NCBI GenBank assembly: GCA_005884665.1
Contig: VBAT01000007.1
Location: 93,886-157,885 of the forward strand
Direction of reading: 5' to 3'
DNA length: 64,000 bases
Source: Bacteroidota bacterium
Lineage (GTDB): Bacteria; Bacteroidota; Bacteroidia; Chitinophagales; Chitinophagaceae
Below, piece after piece: positions 33,246-41,956 of this stretch. Each line of letters starts with the position of its first letter. The first letter of the stretch is position 1. The notes beneath the pieces were generated by a model. That model was not told where the DNA came from and ran no database searches. It saw nothing but the letters and a program-made list of their open reading frames with translations. The position numbers and the translations under genes were made by a program.

Positions 33246-35135
33246 TCATATCCGATAGCAACAAATCACGAGGTCGCCATACTGGTTGACGCTGACTTGA
33301 AGGCTGCTACAATCCACACCTTGGGGCAGTTGAGCATCGATGTTCTGATTAATGGATGCATCGATTGTACACTTGTCTGCAAACTTTTTCAGAACGACGT
33401 CTGAGATCTCGGAGAGACCAACCGTTTTCAGGTCGGCCCAGCCATCGGAATCAATATTTGTGGAAAAATTCGAAGAGGATATATTGATTCGAAGCCGCCC
33501 CTGATCACAGGATTTACTGAAGTCGATGTCAAGGCTGATGTCAGTATCCGGGTTGGGCCAGTACTCAATGAGGGTGGTAAGGCGAAAGGTGATATGGATC
33601 TTGGTTGCGTTGACCCTGGACAGCGAAACCGTGCTACTTGAACTATTACCCCTCCACTCCAAGCTGCTGCTAAAGTCTCTATGCAACAGGTTCCCCATGA
33701 CGGATTCTACCATCGACCGGATGTCATCCCGATCAATGATCAGCTGAATCCCGCCGTCGGCCGCCAACTCAGCCCTGGGAAGCGGCGTGCGCTGAGGTGT
33801 GAACAATGCTTGCCACCCCGAAGCTGCCCTCAACATATCGTGACTGATATAGATGGCCACGTCGCGGGGCGACGCCAACCGATACGCCGAGTTCACAGTT
33901 GTACCATAGACCATCCGGTAAACGGACTTTTCATCCACCAGAAGTTCGATGCTCTCGATGTAACAAATATCATCGCTGACGGTATTACCGATCGTCAACG
34001 ACTCCAGATCGCTCAACTGATTGATGCCGCTAAAGCCGAGGTCGTATGTGAACGAAGAGCCCCGTTGAAAATCATCGAAGCTGTAGTCAAGGTAGGTGGA
34101 TACGTTTTGGACCGGTATCGGACTGCCAAGGGTCACATAAATGGGTTTGTCGAGATCCGCATTCGGCAGGTTGGCCACAGTGATGTTCAATTGCACCCGC
34201 CAGACGCCGACCCGGTCATTCGCGCGTGTATATGCGAGAACCGGACCCGTCTCGTTGGCCCCATAAATATTGTACGTGGCCACCTTGTACAAGTATCGGC
34301 TGTCAGGAACGACAGTCTTATCGGTGAAAAAAAACTGTTTAGATTTGTCCACCTTTCCAACACTAGCCACCAAGTGCCAGGTGACCTGGTCATCACTCCT
34401 CCATACCTGGTTGTCATCCTCATTGTCGGAGCGGTCATAGAAGTAAATTCGGATCGAGTCCGTGAAAGACTTGTCTATGAAAATCGCTGAAGGCGCATCG
34501 GGACCGGTTGGATGCTGCGGAGGAGGAGGGCCGTTGCTTCCGTTCCCCTGCATCTTGAGAGCGGTTACGGGGTTTTCAAAGATTTCCTGCGGTAACATGA
34601 CACGCCCCATGACTCCCGCTTTTTTTTGCACGTCTGCGCCATTCAATAAGTTTAGATTCTCCCGTATCGTTTTTTGCTGATTATTTAGCCGGGACCTGGC
34701 AGAGGCAAGCCTGCTGGTAGAAAACGCAGAACGGAATATCTGGTCATATAATTGCGCCGCCCGATTGCGGAAAATCTTAAAACTGTCGGTCACGTTTCTT
34801 TCTGCTGCCCCGATCGCTCTCCAGTAATATTCTTCAGCTCGGGCGAAAAGCGAGGGCTCACAGACCTGGAGATAGCCTGAATGTAAAATGGTATTTCGCT
34901 GACCATACATTTTGTTCATGATCTTTTTTGTGACCGAAGCGCCTTTCCAATACTCTTTCAGGCGTGCGGCCGCATCCTGATCACCTTTGCGAGCGTTTGC
35001 CAGGTCAGGTGAAAGCTTTTTAAAAAGGTCGGGCGCAAAATCCCTGATGTTCGATTTTTCCAATGAATCGAGGAAGGTCTGTGCAGAAACCCGGTTACAG
35101 GCCAGGACGAGGAGCGCTCCAATAATTATCTTCAT
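33246..35135 (-). CDS. Large secreted protein of unknown function
   Basis: A 629-aa protein starting at ATG 35135, which gives signal peptide MKIIIGALLVLACNRVSAQ; the frame stays open to 35438 without protein-like sequence. Residues about 20-190 are helical and charged. Residues about 230-330 look like a fibronectin-type-III-like sandwich (PDSRYLYKVATYNIYGANETGPVLAYT), and the rest is beta-rich with YVTLGSPIPVQNVSTYLDYSF. A Pro-rich linker (NGPPPPQHPTGPDAPS) separates the halves. The last residues contain Cys pairs (DLVICCYRI). No catalytic motif or T9SS tag is visible. Its composition looks more GC-rich than its neighbours, fitting island cargo. Confidence 0.65.
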   Translation of the reverse strand: MKIIIGALLVLACNRVSAQTFLDSLEKSNIRDFAPDLFKKLSPDLANARKGDQDAAARLKEYWKGASVTKKIMNKMYGQRNTILHSGYLQVCEPSLFARAEEYYWRAIGAAERNVTDSFKIFRNRAAQLYDQIFRSAFSTSRLASARSRLNNQQKTIRENLNLLNGADVQKKAGVMGRVMLPQEIFENPVTALKMQGNGSNGPPPPQHPTGPDAPSAIFIDKSFTDSIRIYFYDRSDNEDDNQVWRSDDQVTWHLVASVGKVDKSKQFFFTDKTVVPDSRYLYKVATYNIYGANETGPVLAYTRANDRVGVWRVQLNITVANLPNADLDKPIYVTLGSPIPVQNVSTYLDYSFDDFQRGSSFTYDLGFSGINQLSDLESLTIGNTVSDDICYIESIELLVDEKSVYRMVYGTTVNSAYRLASPRDVAIYISHDMLRAASGWQALFTPQRTPLPRAELAADGGIQLIIDRDDIRSMVESVMGNLLHRDFSSSLEWRGNSSSSTVSLSRVNATKIHITFRLTTLIEYWPNPDTDISLDIDFSKSCDQGRLRINISSSNFSTNIDSDGWADLKTVGLSEISDVVLKKFADKCTIDASINQNIDAQLPQGVDCSSLQVSVNQYGDLVICCYRI

Positions 35136-35513
35136 TATGATGGATTGATGTGAATACTCGGTTCTAACAGATTCCAATAGTGTCCGGAAGTTTCGTGCAG
35201 GTAGGAATTGTTTTCCCGCGGGGCCTTCAATACGTAGGAGAGCGGGCGCGGTCTGGTCAAGTCGGGAAACCCGGCGCGGATCATCGCTAACATTTAAGGA
35301 TGACGGCTGCCAATTAATCAGAGAAGTAACTGTTGTTTTACCAAGGTGGACTGCAGGGTGAGAGATCCTATTGCTAGTTAAGACAATTTTCTCACTTGGC
35401 AAAAATTGGTTGTCTGCTGGGGTCGTTGATATGTACAAAGAGGTGCGGAAGGGGAGTAAGCTCTATTTTAAGAATTTTTTGCAGCCGAGCTAAGCATAAT
35501 GAACCACTTCATT
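35136..35513. other. Intergenic region upstream of the first attC-like element
   Basis: No gene is supported. It should carry the promoter of the minus-strand secreted protein. A long open frame continues here on the minus strand but lacks a signal or recognisable sequence. Confidence 0.5.
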
Positions 35514-35705
35514 CAACATCCCGTTTTTCTGCTATGCTGGCTGAAGAATATATCCTTATCGACTTATCGCTATCGGCTGCATCATGGTGCGACTTTTCTT
35601 CGCAACATCAATGTAGTTATTCAGTATTAGCATTTTTTTTACCTTTAGCTACCGGGCTGAACTGACACGGAATATCAGCACAGCAGAAAGCCCTGACCGT
35701 TAGCG
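35514..35705. repeat. attC-like element A (about 190 bp)
   Basis: The left half contains TTTCTGCTATGCTGGCTGAA and the right half its imperfect inverse CAGCACAGCAGAAAGCCCTG, ending CCGTTAGC. The whole element is similar to element B (36414-36608) in both halves. Terminal AAC...GTTAG and the long imperfect dyad are the architecture of integron attC sites. The next gene starts only 9 nt after it. Confidence 0.6.
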
Positions 35706-35713
35706 GCTATTTT

Positions 35714-36421
35714 ATGAGACTTTCTCTTTCAATAATATCTTTACTAATTGTTTCTTGGTCATGGGGCCAGGAAATCGATTCGGCATGGGTCGTAACATAT
35801 GCCAAACGACTCACACGAGACACAGGCTTAACATTGCAAGAACCGTATTTTACTGACAACAACGGGCAAAAACGGACATTATCTGAATTTAAAGGAAAGA
35901 TTTTATACATAGACATATGGACAACCTGGTGTGGGAATTGTTTGATAAGGTTCCCGCATTCAAAAAAGCTTTTTGAAAGACTTCAATCAATTCATTTAGA
36001 TACTGCTATACAGTTCGTTACTATTTGTACTGAGGGGTCAAAATCACAATGGAAGAAATTATTAAAAAAATATAGTCCTGAAGGAATTACCTTTTATACA
36101 ACAGATACATCGATTTATGAAAGCTGGCACATTGACGGCTTTCCCACATATATTCTTTCAGATCGCAATGGCAAAGTCATAGCCTCTTACGCCCCAGGCC
36201 CAGACGAAGGCTCTATAGATTACGTTTTATATGCAGCAGTTCAAAACATAAAGCCTACGGATGCAATTTGGATTTACTTTAACGAATCCCAGTACTTTAG
36301 AAAGAACAACTCATATACCAATGACATGCAAGGCATCGCATATGCGAAATGGTTTTATTCGACTAATCAGATTCGGTATAAGCATTGGCAAGAACAACAA
36401 AAAAAGAAAAACAGCCGCTAA
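35714..36421 (+). CDS. TlpA-like thioredoxin-fold protein, in a cassette
   Basis: A 235-aa protein with signal peptide MRLSLSIISLLIVSWSWGQ. The thioredoxin fold is seen in LSEFKGKILYIDIWTTWCGNC, with the redox pair C73-G-N-C76, and in the cis-Pro region HIDGFPTYILSDRNGKVIASY. It probably works as a periplasmic thiol-disulfide oxidoreductase. The start codon is 9 nt after attC-like element A, and its TAA stop lies inside the first bases of element B (GCTAAC), the tight packing typical of integron gene cassettes. A Lys-rich tail (QEQQKKKNSR) ends the protein. Confidence 0.85.
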   Translation: MRLSLSIISLLIVSWSWGQEIDSAWVVTYAKRLTRDTGLTLQEPYFTDNNGQKRTLSEFKGKILYIDIWTTWCGNCLIRFPHSKKLFERLQSIHLDTAIQFVTICTEGSKSQWKKLLKKYSPEGITFYTTDTSIYESWHIDGFPTYILSDRNGKVIASYAPGPDEGSIDYVLYAAVQNIKPTDAIWIYFNESQYFRKNNSYTNDMQGIAYAKWFYSTNQIRYKHWQEQQKKKNSR

Positions 36422-36608
36422 CATGGGGTTTTCTGCTATGCTGGCTGAAGAATATCCTGGTCGACATATCGCTCATCGGCTACGGTTCGGTCTGAACGAA
36501 CATAACTGAGCTTTGGAATATACCCTCAGCTTTCTATCTTTACTCAGCGACAGTACTGGGCGAAGTAACACAGAATATCAGCACAGCAGAAAGCCCTGGC
36601 CGTTAGCT
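36414..36608. repeat. attC-like element B (about 195 bp)
   Basis: Begins GCCGCTAACATGGGGTTTTC and ends CAGAAAGCCCTGGCCGTTAG; the two ends are inverted repeats of each other (GCTAAC...TTCTGCTRTGCTG against its complement). It shares long identical stretches with element A (CTGCTATGCTGGCTGAAGAA, GAATATCAGCACAGCAGAAA). The central loop contains TCGACATATCGCTCATCGGC. Confidence 0.65.
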
Positions 36609-36644
36609 GCTATTGTCGTGGAAGTTCTCGAGTTGAAATGAGTT

Positions 36645-37148
36645 CTACTCATTCAAGGTTAGGAAGACTAAGAAAGGGCCGACATACGCGTTTTCAGCCA
36701 TCAGACTTTGGCCTATTAAAATTTTATAGGTTCCCTTTTGTGTCAGTGTGTATTCAATCTCTTGGCCAAAAGGCCCGGCCGATTGCCCGTTAGGAGTGAC
36801 TATTTGGTTAAAGCGAATATTGGCAGCCTTGGTGTCCACTTTTATTTTTCCTTTAAGCTTCGTTGTCACATTCGAAATTTTGAAGGAGTATGTAACAACG
36901 TCTCCAGGCTTAGACAAAAATCCAGAAATAATTAAAGGCTTGCCGGTTGCTGAGAGTATTAATAAGCTATCTTTTTGAGTTTTCTCTTTAATGCCAACCG
37001 TTCCTCGCCCCAGCGTATCGGGAGCATGCATTGACTGCTTCGGAAGGCTATCTGCAACAACTCCTTTTGGCTTAACGCTGGGACCGCTGTTACCACAAGA
37101 ATTTATCAAGGCGGCTGGAAAGATTAGGCAAATGATTTTAAGTAACAC
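36645..37148 (-). CDS. Small lipoprotein of unknown function, reversed in its cassette
   Basis: A 167-aa protein with a lipoprotein signal (MLLKIICLIFPAALINSCG, lipobox INSC). After a charged linker (VKPKGVVADSLPKQSM) it has a beta-rich domain (GKPLIISGFLSKPGDVVTYSFKIS..., GTYKILIGQSLMAENAYVGPF) of unknown family. It lies between attC-like elements B and C but points opposite to the array, about 40 bp from B and 60 bp from C. It would need its own promoter, which is not obvious. Confidence 0.7.
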   Translation of the reverse strand: MLLKIICLIFPAALINSCGNSGPSVKPKGVVADSLPKQSMHAPDTLGRGTVGIKEKTQKDSLLILSATGKPLIISGFLSKPGDVVTYSFKISNVTTKLKGKIKVDTKAANIRFNQIVTPNGQSAGPFGQEIEYTLTQKGTYKILIGQSLMAENAYVGPFLVFLTLNE

Positions 37149-37207
37149 AATTACTTGTTTTATCTCTGAGTACAGACAAAATCAAGCCAAATTACGGTAA
37201 ACAACAG

Positions 37208-37405
37208 CAGCTAACATGAGTATTTGCAATAGCAGGGCTGACGGCAGAGCGTTCGGCGGCAACTCTTTACTCAGCTTCGGCTCGGGCCTGACGTTAATAA
37301 TTAAACTGCAAATGTTATCTTCAGCAAAATATTTTTAAATCAGCATTTGTTCGGGCTGGACGATCAATGAATATCCTGCCATCGCAAATACTTTTTCGTT
37401 ATACG
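37208..37405. repeat. attC-like element C (about 195 bp)
   Basis: Begins CAGCTAACATGAGTATTTGC and ends with the inverse (CCTGCCATCGCAAATACTTT then TTCGTTATACG). Aligning the left end with the complement of the right end gives TAAC...GTATTTGCRATRGCAGG on both sides. The size, terminal TAAC/GTTA and dyad plan are those of elements A and B, but the sequence is different, as expected for attC sites. Confidence 0.6.
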
Positions 37406-37439
37406 TTATTGATGCTGGGAAGAGTTCCTAAGATAACCG

Positions 37440-37537
37440 CAGACCCTTTCGGGTATAAAAATACGAAAAAACATGATACTATACCCGATCGGGTATAAAA
37501 CCTTAGAAAATGTGCATATTATACCCGTTCGGGTATA
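37440..37537. promoter_or_regulatory. Three palindromic operator-like sites at 40-bp spacing
   Basis: TATACCCGATCGGGTATA (37480-37497) is a perfect 18-bp palindrome. TATACCCGTTCGGGTATA (37520-37537) and a degenerate copy with CCCTTTCGGGTATA (37440-37457) lie exactly 40 bp to each side. Equal spacing of about four helical turns suggests cooperative binding of a dimeric repressor, such as an antitoxin. No intact regulator gene is next to it; the flanks hold only short frames. Confidence 0.65.
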
Positions 37538-37759
37538 GTCAAGGCGCTTCGCGTCCTTCAGCGGTTGTGATCCAAAGGAAAAATTCCTAAAATGTACGGT
37601 CGTACTCATAAGATAGGGAATTTGTTTTTAACTAATCCACGGTGCTAAAATAAAGGAGCTACCGCATCAGCATTTGTCATCTTGTTTTGCCTATCGCAAG
37701 AACCTAATTTTATCACTACTCAAAGGTGGGACGTGAGCATAACTGTATCATCTTTTTTT

Positions 37760-38203
37760 ATGCGAAGGGGAAAAAACCACAAGGGATGTGCCTGTCCCAG
37801 TTTATTTACGCTTTGCTATCAACAGTCAGCAGTTTGCGGTATCAGTAAAAGGATACTTTTTTTCTTGCTTGGAAACGGAAATACCTGAATTGAAAATATT
37901 GCTGTTTTCATCGACGACGCAAGGGCTTGAACTAAGTTCGGCAGAGCTGGAAAGGTCGACAGGCTTAATAAGCAAACTGTGACGATCAATAAAAATTTAG
38001 AATTAATCAATTACGAGGCGATACAGGTATTTGATCAACTAAAATTCTCACGAACTCCTTTCACCATTGATGAACTTGTAGCAAAACTTAAAGGAAAAGA
38101 GGATCGACCGGTACTTCTTGTTGACTATTTGAAAACACGCGGTCAAGAATTAAGCAAAAAAGCAGGGATAGATATTACCCAAACCAGCTACGAGAAGTAC
38201 TAA
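37760..38203 (+). pseudogene. Degraded tyrosine recombinase N-terminal fragment with frameshifts
   Basis: Pieces of an Arm-binding integrase domain occur in successive frames: PVYLRFAINSQQFAVSVKGY (about 37790), then from a GTG at 37979 TINKNLELINYEAIQVFDQL, FTIDELVAKLKGKEDRPVLL and a start of the core-binding domain (GIDITQTSYEKY), where it stops at 38203. At least two frameshifts and loss of the catalytic domain make it a pseudogene. Confidence 0.75.
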
Positions 38204-38279
38204 CGTTGCTGTCGGTTCGTAATTGTTTTTCTGGAGACAGACTCAGGACAACCGGGGGAAGGAAAATTAATTATTAAGA

Positions 38280-41147
38280 TTATCGAATTAATATTACCGT
38301 GCCTTTCTGAACTTTCTCTTGTTCGCCTTCCAATTGATACGTGCATATCCATGCAAATACGGCATTGTCTTGTTTAGTTCCTTGTAACATTCCATCCCAG
38401 CCTTTGCGGACGTCGGTTGATTCGAATACTTTGTGGCCCCACCGGTTATAAATTATAAACCGGTATTTTTTTACAACACCAAAAAGCATTGGCATGAAAA
38501 GATCATTGTTACCATCGTTGTTAGGTGTAAAAGCGGTTGGAACAAAAAAACCTTTGAGACATTGTTTAAGCTCTACGATAATCGTATCTCTTCCTTTGCA
38601 ATCATTGTTACCCGTTGCCTGCAACCAATATTCCCCGGGGGCAGTGACGGTAATACTCTGACTGGTGGAATTAGTGTTCCATAAATAATTTTTATATCCC
38701 GGCAACGGATTTATTGTTAGTGATCCATAATCACAGATGGCCGTATCGGGAGGCAAAAAATCTTTGGGAACAGGAAGCACCGATATGATCGTGCTGGTAT
38801 CACTTCCTGTACATCCATTATTATCTTTTACAGTGACGTAATACTTCCCGGTATTGTTAACTGAAAGAGTCCGCCCCGAACTTCCATCATTCCATAGATA
38901 AGATGAAAAGTTTCCGGCATCCAATTGCCGGCTACTGCCGGAACATAAAGTGGCGCTGTGATCAAGCGTGACTACAGGATCACTGAAAACGGTGACATTT
39001 ATTGAATTGCTTGTCGCCGAAGGAATGGCCAGGCAAGTGCTGTTGGAGGTAATGATACAATTGACGATGTCTCCGTTAGCGGGATTGTTATCTGCGTAGC
39101 TATTCGAATTACTTCCCACACTCATTCCATTCTTTTTCCACAGATAAACAGGCGATGCCCCTCCGTTTACCGGTACTGCAGTAAATACTACGGAAGTATG
39201 GGAACAAATATGGGTTGCAGAAGCATTGATCAGTACTGATGGTGTCAGTAATGCCGATACATTCATAGTTACAATATTGCTTTGTGCGGCTGGCGACGTA
39301 ACACAAGAATTGCTGCTTGTCATGATCAATGAAATCGCATCGCCGTTATTAAGCAAATTATCGGTATAAATCGTGGAATTGGTTCCCACGTTAATACCAT
39401 TCTTTTTCCATTGATAAGAAGGCGACGATCCTCCGTTGGTTCCTGAAGCCGTAAAGGTGACGGCGGTGGTTGCACAAATATTGTTTGATGAAGGAGCGAT
39501 TGAAACAACAGGTGTCAATGGAGTATTGACTGTTATAATAACCTGGTTGCTCGTAGCGGTGTTAGATGATGCGCAAAGATTATTTGATGTGATGTTACAG
39601 GTAACAATATCTGCGTTTGCAAACGTGTTATCAGTATACACAGCATTGTTGGTTCCAACCGGCAGCCCATTCTTATACCACTGAAATGCCGGGACAGTTC
39701 CACCATTAATGGAAATCGCATTAAACGTTATTGGTGTTCCGGCGCAAATATTTACCGAAGTTGCGTTAATGGTAATCGATGGAGCTATTGGCGTGGAAAC
39801 AATCAAGCTGCCAACCACAGAATAAACAGGACCACATGAATTTGTCGCCTTGCACCGGTACTGATAATTATTCATGGAAGTATTGACGCCAGTAATACTT
39901 AGCGAAGAAGTGTTGACTCCGGCATAAGTAGCATCATCTGCAAGGTCATTCCAGCCTGCACCTGTATTAAGTTGCCATTGTAGGGATGTCGCATTGGTGG
40001 CCGTAACGGAAAAAACTGCATTGCCGGTATTACATAAGTTTACATCAACCGGTTGTTGTGTAATAACAGCAGACAGGCAATTAGAAACTTTTCTTACGAC
40101 GTTGGGCCACGTCCTGTTAACGATATACAGGTTTCCCACATTATCGACAGCAACACCGCAAACATCGATCATTTGCGCATTGATAGCCGGTCCTCCATCT
40201 CCGCTATAGCCCGAAGTCCCATTGCCTGCATAAGTACTAATGATACCGCTGCTTGTTATCTTCCTTACTACCTCAGCACAACCGTCAGCTACATAAATGT
40301 TACCTGCGTTATCAATATCACAGTGCCAGGGACAAGCTAATTGAGCCGCGGCAGCGGGCCCGCCATCTCCGGAATATCCGGCAACGCCCGTACCTGCATA
40401 GGTACTGATGATCCCGGCAGTATTGATCTTGCGGATGCGGCGATTTAAATGATCGGGAATATAGACGTTACCGGCAGCATCGACCACTACATTGTATGGA
40501 TGATTCAACTGTGCGGCAATAGCAGGACCTCCATCACCTCCAAATCCAAGCGTTCCCGTGCCTGCAATAGTGCTTACTACATCTGCTGTGTTAACCTTTC
40601 TTATTGTTCCATTGCCGTAATCAGAGAGGTACATATTTCCTGCTGCATCAAAATATATTCCGGCAATATTGGTAAACTGTGCGAGTGCCAGCGGACCACC
40701 ATCGCCCGAATAACCCGCAGGAGTATTATTAATAGTCGAAATAATTCCGGCCGTATTAATTTTTCTTAAAACGTCTGAATTCTGATCAGTAAAAAAAAGA
40801 TTTCCTGCATTGTCTACGGCCAGAAACAGGGGATGATAAAGAAGAGCCGAAGTAGCCGGGCCGCCATCACCTGAATATCCCAGCGCACCGGTACCTGCGA
40901 AAATGGATATTATTCCCGCACTATTGACTTTGCGGATAACATTATTCATCATATCCGCGATGTATAAATTTCCAGTGTTATCCGAAGCGAGGCCAAAGGG
41001 CTCTGCTAATTGCGCGGAAGTTGCAGGGCCGCCATTGCCACTGTTTCCATACGTGCCATTACCGGCATAGGTCGTGATAATCTGCGCATGGGCTGTAGAT
41101 AATACAATAAGGAGGAAATATACAAGGATGTGCAGCTTTGATCGCAT
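38280..41147 (-). CDS. T9SS type B secreted NHL-repeat/Ig-like surface protein
   Basis: A 955-aa protein; start ATG 41147 gives signal peptide MRSKLHILVYFLLIVLSTAHAQ, and an ATG five codons upstream is the alternative. Residues about 20-345 hold six NHL-type propeller repeats (GYSGDGGPA..AQL, DNAGNLYIAD, IRKINTAGIIST). Residues about 350-760 are Ig/PKD-like beta-sandwich repeats (QWYKNGLPVGTNNAVYTDNT, repeated three times). The last about 90 residues are the CHU_C/T9SS type B sorting domain (FVPTAFTPNNDGNNDLFMP, IYNRWGHKVFESTD, KGWDG). It is exported by the type IX secretion system, as used for adhesins and gliding proteins. It is cargo of the island, near its right end. Confidence 0.88.
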   Translation of the reverse strand: MRSKLHILVYFLLIVLSTAHAQIITTYAGNGTYGNSGNGGPATSAQLAEPFGLASDNTGNLYIADMMNNVIRKVNSAGIISIFAGTGALGYSGDGGPATSALLYHPLFLAVDNAGNLFFTDQNSDVLRKINTAGIISTINNTPAGYSGDGGPLALAQFTNIAGIYFDAAGNMYLSDYGNGTIRKVNTADVVSTIAGTGTLGFGGDGGPAIAAQLNHPYNVVVDAAGNVYIPDHLNRRIRKINTAGIISTYAGTGVAGYSGDGGPAAAAQLACPWHCDIDNAGNIYVADGCAEVVRKITSSGIISTYAGNGTSGYSGDGGPAINAQMIDVCGVAVDNVGNLYIVNRTWPNVVRKVSNCLSAVITQQPVDVNLCNTGNAVFSVTATNATSLQWQLNTGAGWNDLADDATYAGVNTSSLSITGVNTSMNNYQYRCKATNSCGPVYSVVGSLIVSTPIAPSITINATSVNICAGTPITFNAISINGGTVPAFQWYKNGLPVGTNNAVYTDNTFANADIVTCNITSNNLCASSNTATSNQVIITVNTPLTPVVSIAPSSNNICATTAVTFTASGTNGGSSPSYQWKKNGINVGTNSTIYTDNLLNNGDAISLIMTSSNSCVTSPAAQSNIVTMNVSALLTPSVLINASATHICSHTSVVFTAVPVNGGASPVYLWKKNGMSVGSNSNSYADNNPANGDIVNCIITSNSTCLAIPSATSNSINVTVFSDPVVTLDHSATLCSGSSRQLDAGNFSSYLWNDGSSGRTLSVNNTGKYYVTVKDNNGCTGSDTSTIISVLPVPKDFLPPDTAICDYGSLTINPLPGYKNYLWNTNSTSQSITVTAPGEYWLQATGNNDCKGRDTIIVELKQCLKGFFVPTAFTPNNDGNNDLFMPMLFGVVKKYRFIIYNRWGHKVFESTDVRKGWDGMLQGTKQDNAVFAWICTYQLEGEQEKVQKGTVILIR

Positions 41148-41602
41148 AAGATAAGATAGCAAAAATAGAGGTATTTAATCAGAGCTCAAATGAGTAGTAA
41201 GTAAGTTTTTTGTCTTGAAAGATCGCCTGGATCGGACATCGGATCATTTGGACTGATGCTGAAAACAATAGCCATTTGCGATATTGGTTTTATACTTGCA
41301 TCAGGTCCCGGCCTTGGTCATTCCTTTGCATAGAACTGTTTCAGACTGACCTTGTGCTTTATTGGTTGAAGAAGATAAAGACGAGCCATAAATGTTTTAG
41401 GGCTTACAAACTTTGCACGGCTGTAATCCCAAATCCTTTGCCTTATCTACAGAGCATCTGATAAACATTTTCCGAAATCTGATTTTAAATAAATAATTTT
41501 ACTTACATCAAGTGATTTTTTTGATAAGTTCGTTTAAGAATTGATGGGAATTTTCAGGATAAAATTCTCTTAGGTCCGGAGGTTCGGGAGGAAACAGCTC
41601 CG
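41148..41602. other. Intergenic region at the right end of the island
   Basis: No gene is supported. Short open frames here lack start context or motifs. The stretch AGGTCCGGAGGTTCG (41574-41588) resembles the variable/T-arm part of the tRNA-Ser gene (AGGTCCGGGGGTTCG, one mismatch). Confidence 0.5.
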
Positions 41603-41682
41603 GGTGAGCAGCATGGTGAGTACCGGAGTCAAATCCTTCTGGTGAATTGATGTTTAATTGATTATTTCGGTGAGTCCCGTAA

Positions 41683-41695
41683 CCTCTCTCTCCGC
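41683..41695. other. Right attachment site (attR / tandem att)
   Basis: CCTCTCTCTCCGC, identical to the tRNA-Ser 3' end at 32180-32192. It is followed by a terminator-like hairpin (41723-41745, CCCGCAAA/TTTGTGGG, then six T), as is the tRNA gene. Confidence 0.7.
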
Positions 41696-41722
41696 TGAAT
41701 CAATCTTAGTTTCATATAAAAG

Positions 41723-41751
41723 CCCGCAAATAAACAGTTTGTGGGTTTTTT
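41723..41751 (+). terminator. Terminator after the right att site
   Basis: CCCGCAAA (41723-41730) pairs with TTTGTGGG (41738-41745) and is followed by TTTTTTATTT. It parallels the hairpin after the tRNA gene, suggesting it once ended the tRNA transcript on this side of the insertion. Confidence 0.65.
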
Positions 41752-41956
41752 ATTTGGTGAGTAATCATCAAAAATCATTGATTATTCAATACAAAAGTGA
41801 GTCATTCGGTGAGTAAAATTTGTGTCGGATTTACTCACCAGGAATCCACCAAACCATTGCCCAGCAAGCATTTACAGCAACTTATATTTGGAATCGCCTC
41901 TTTCAAATCGTATCTTATAGAGGCTCATTTGTGCTACTCACCGCAAATCTCCGGGT

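Larger units (their letters stand above)
32193..41695. mobile_element. Genomic island inserted at tRNA-Ser(UGA)
   Basis: The segment is bounded by a 13-bp direct repeat of the tRNA 3' end (32180-32192 and 41683-41695). A tyrosine-recombinase remnant lies 247 bp inside the left end. Contents: that remnant, a 629-aa secreted protein, three attC-like elements with cassette genes, a palindromic operator cluster, a second integrase remnant and a T9SS NHL-repeat protein. No intact integrase catalytic domain, relaxase or phage structural gene is seen, so the island seems immobile by itself. A second element appears to start at its right end. Confidence 0.65.
41603..41942. promoter_or_regulatory. Cluster of GGTGAGT heptamers around the right att site
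   Basis: GGTGAGT occurs at 41615-41621, 41669-41675, 41756-41762 and 41808-41814, with ACTCACC at 41833-41839 and 41936-41942 and near-matches at 41603 and 41641. They surround the 41683-41695 attachment repeat and precede the integrase fragment. Their number and both orientations suggest arm-type binding sites for an integrase or excisionase. Confidence 0.55.

Noticed and set aside
33681..34490. 269-codon plus-strand open frame
   Set aside because: It lies wholly antisense to the secreted 629-aa gene, whose signal peptide and domain-like sequence are convincing; the plus-strand product has no motifs.
41574..41695. Possible tRNA-Ser remnant (AGGTCCGGAGGTTCG and CCTCTCTCTCCGC)
   Set aside because: The two matches are about 95 bp apart and no anticodon arm lies before them, so only the 13-bp att repeat is claimed.
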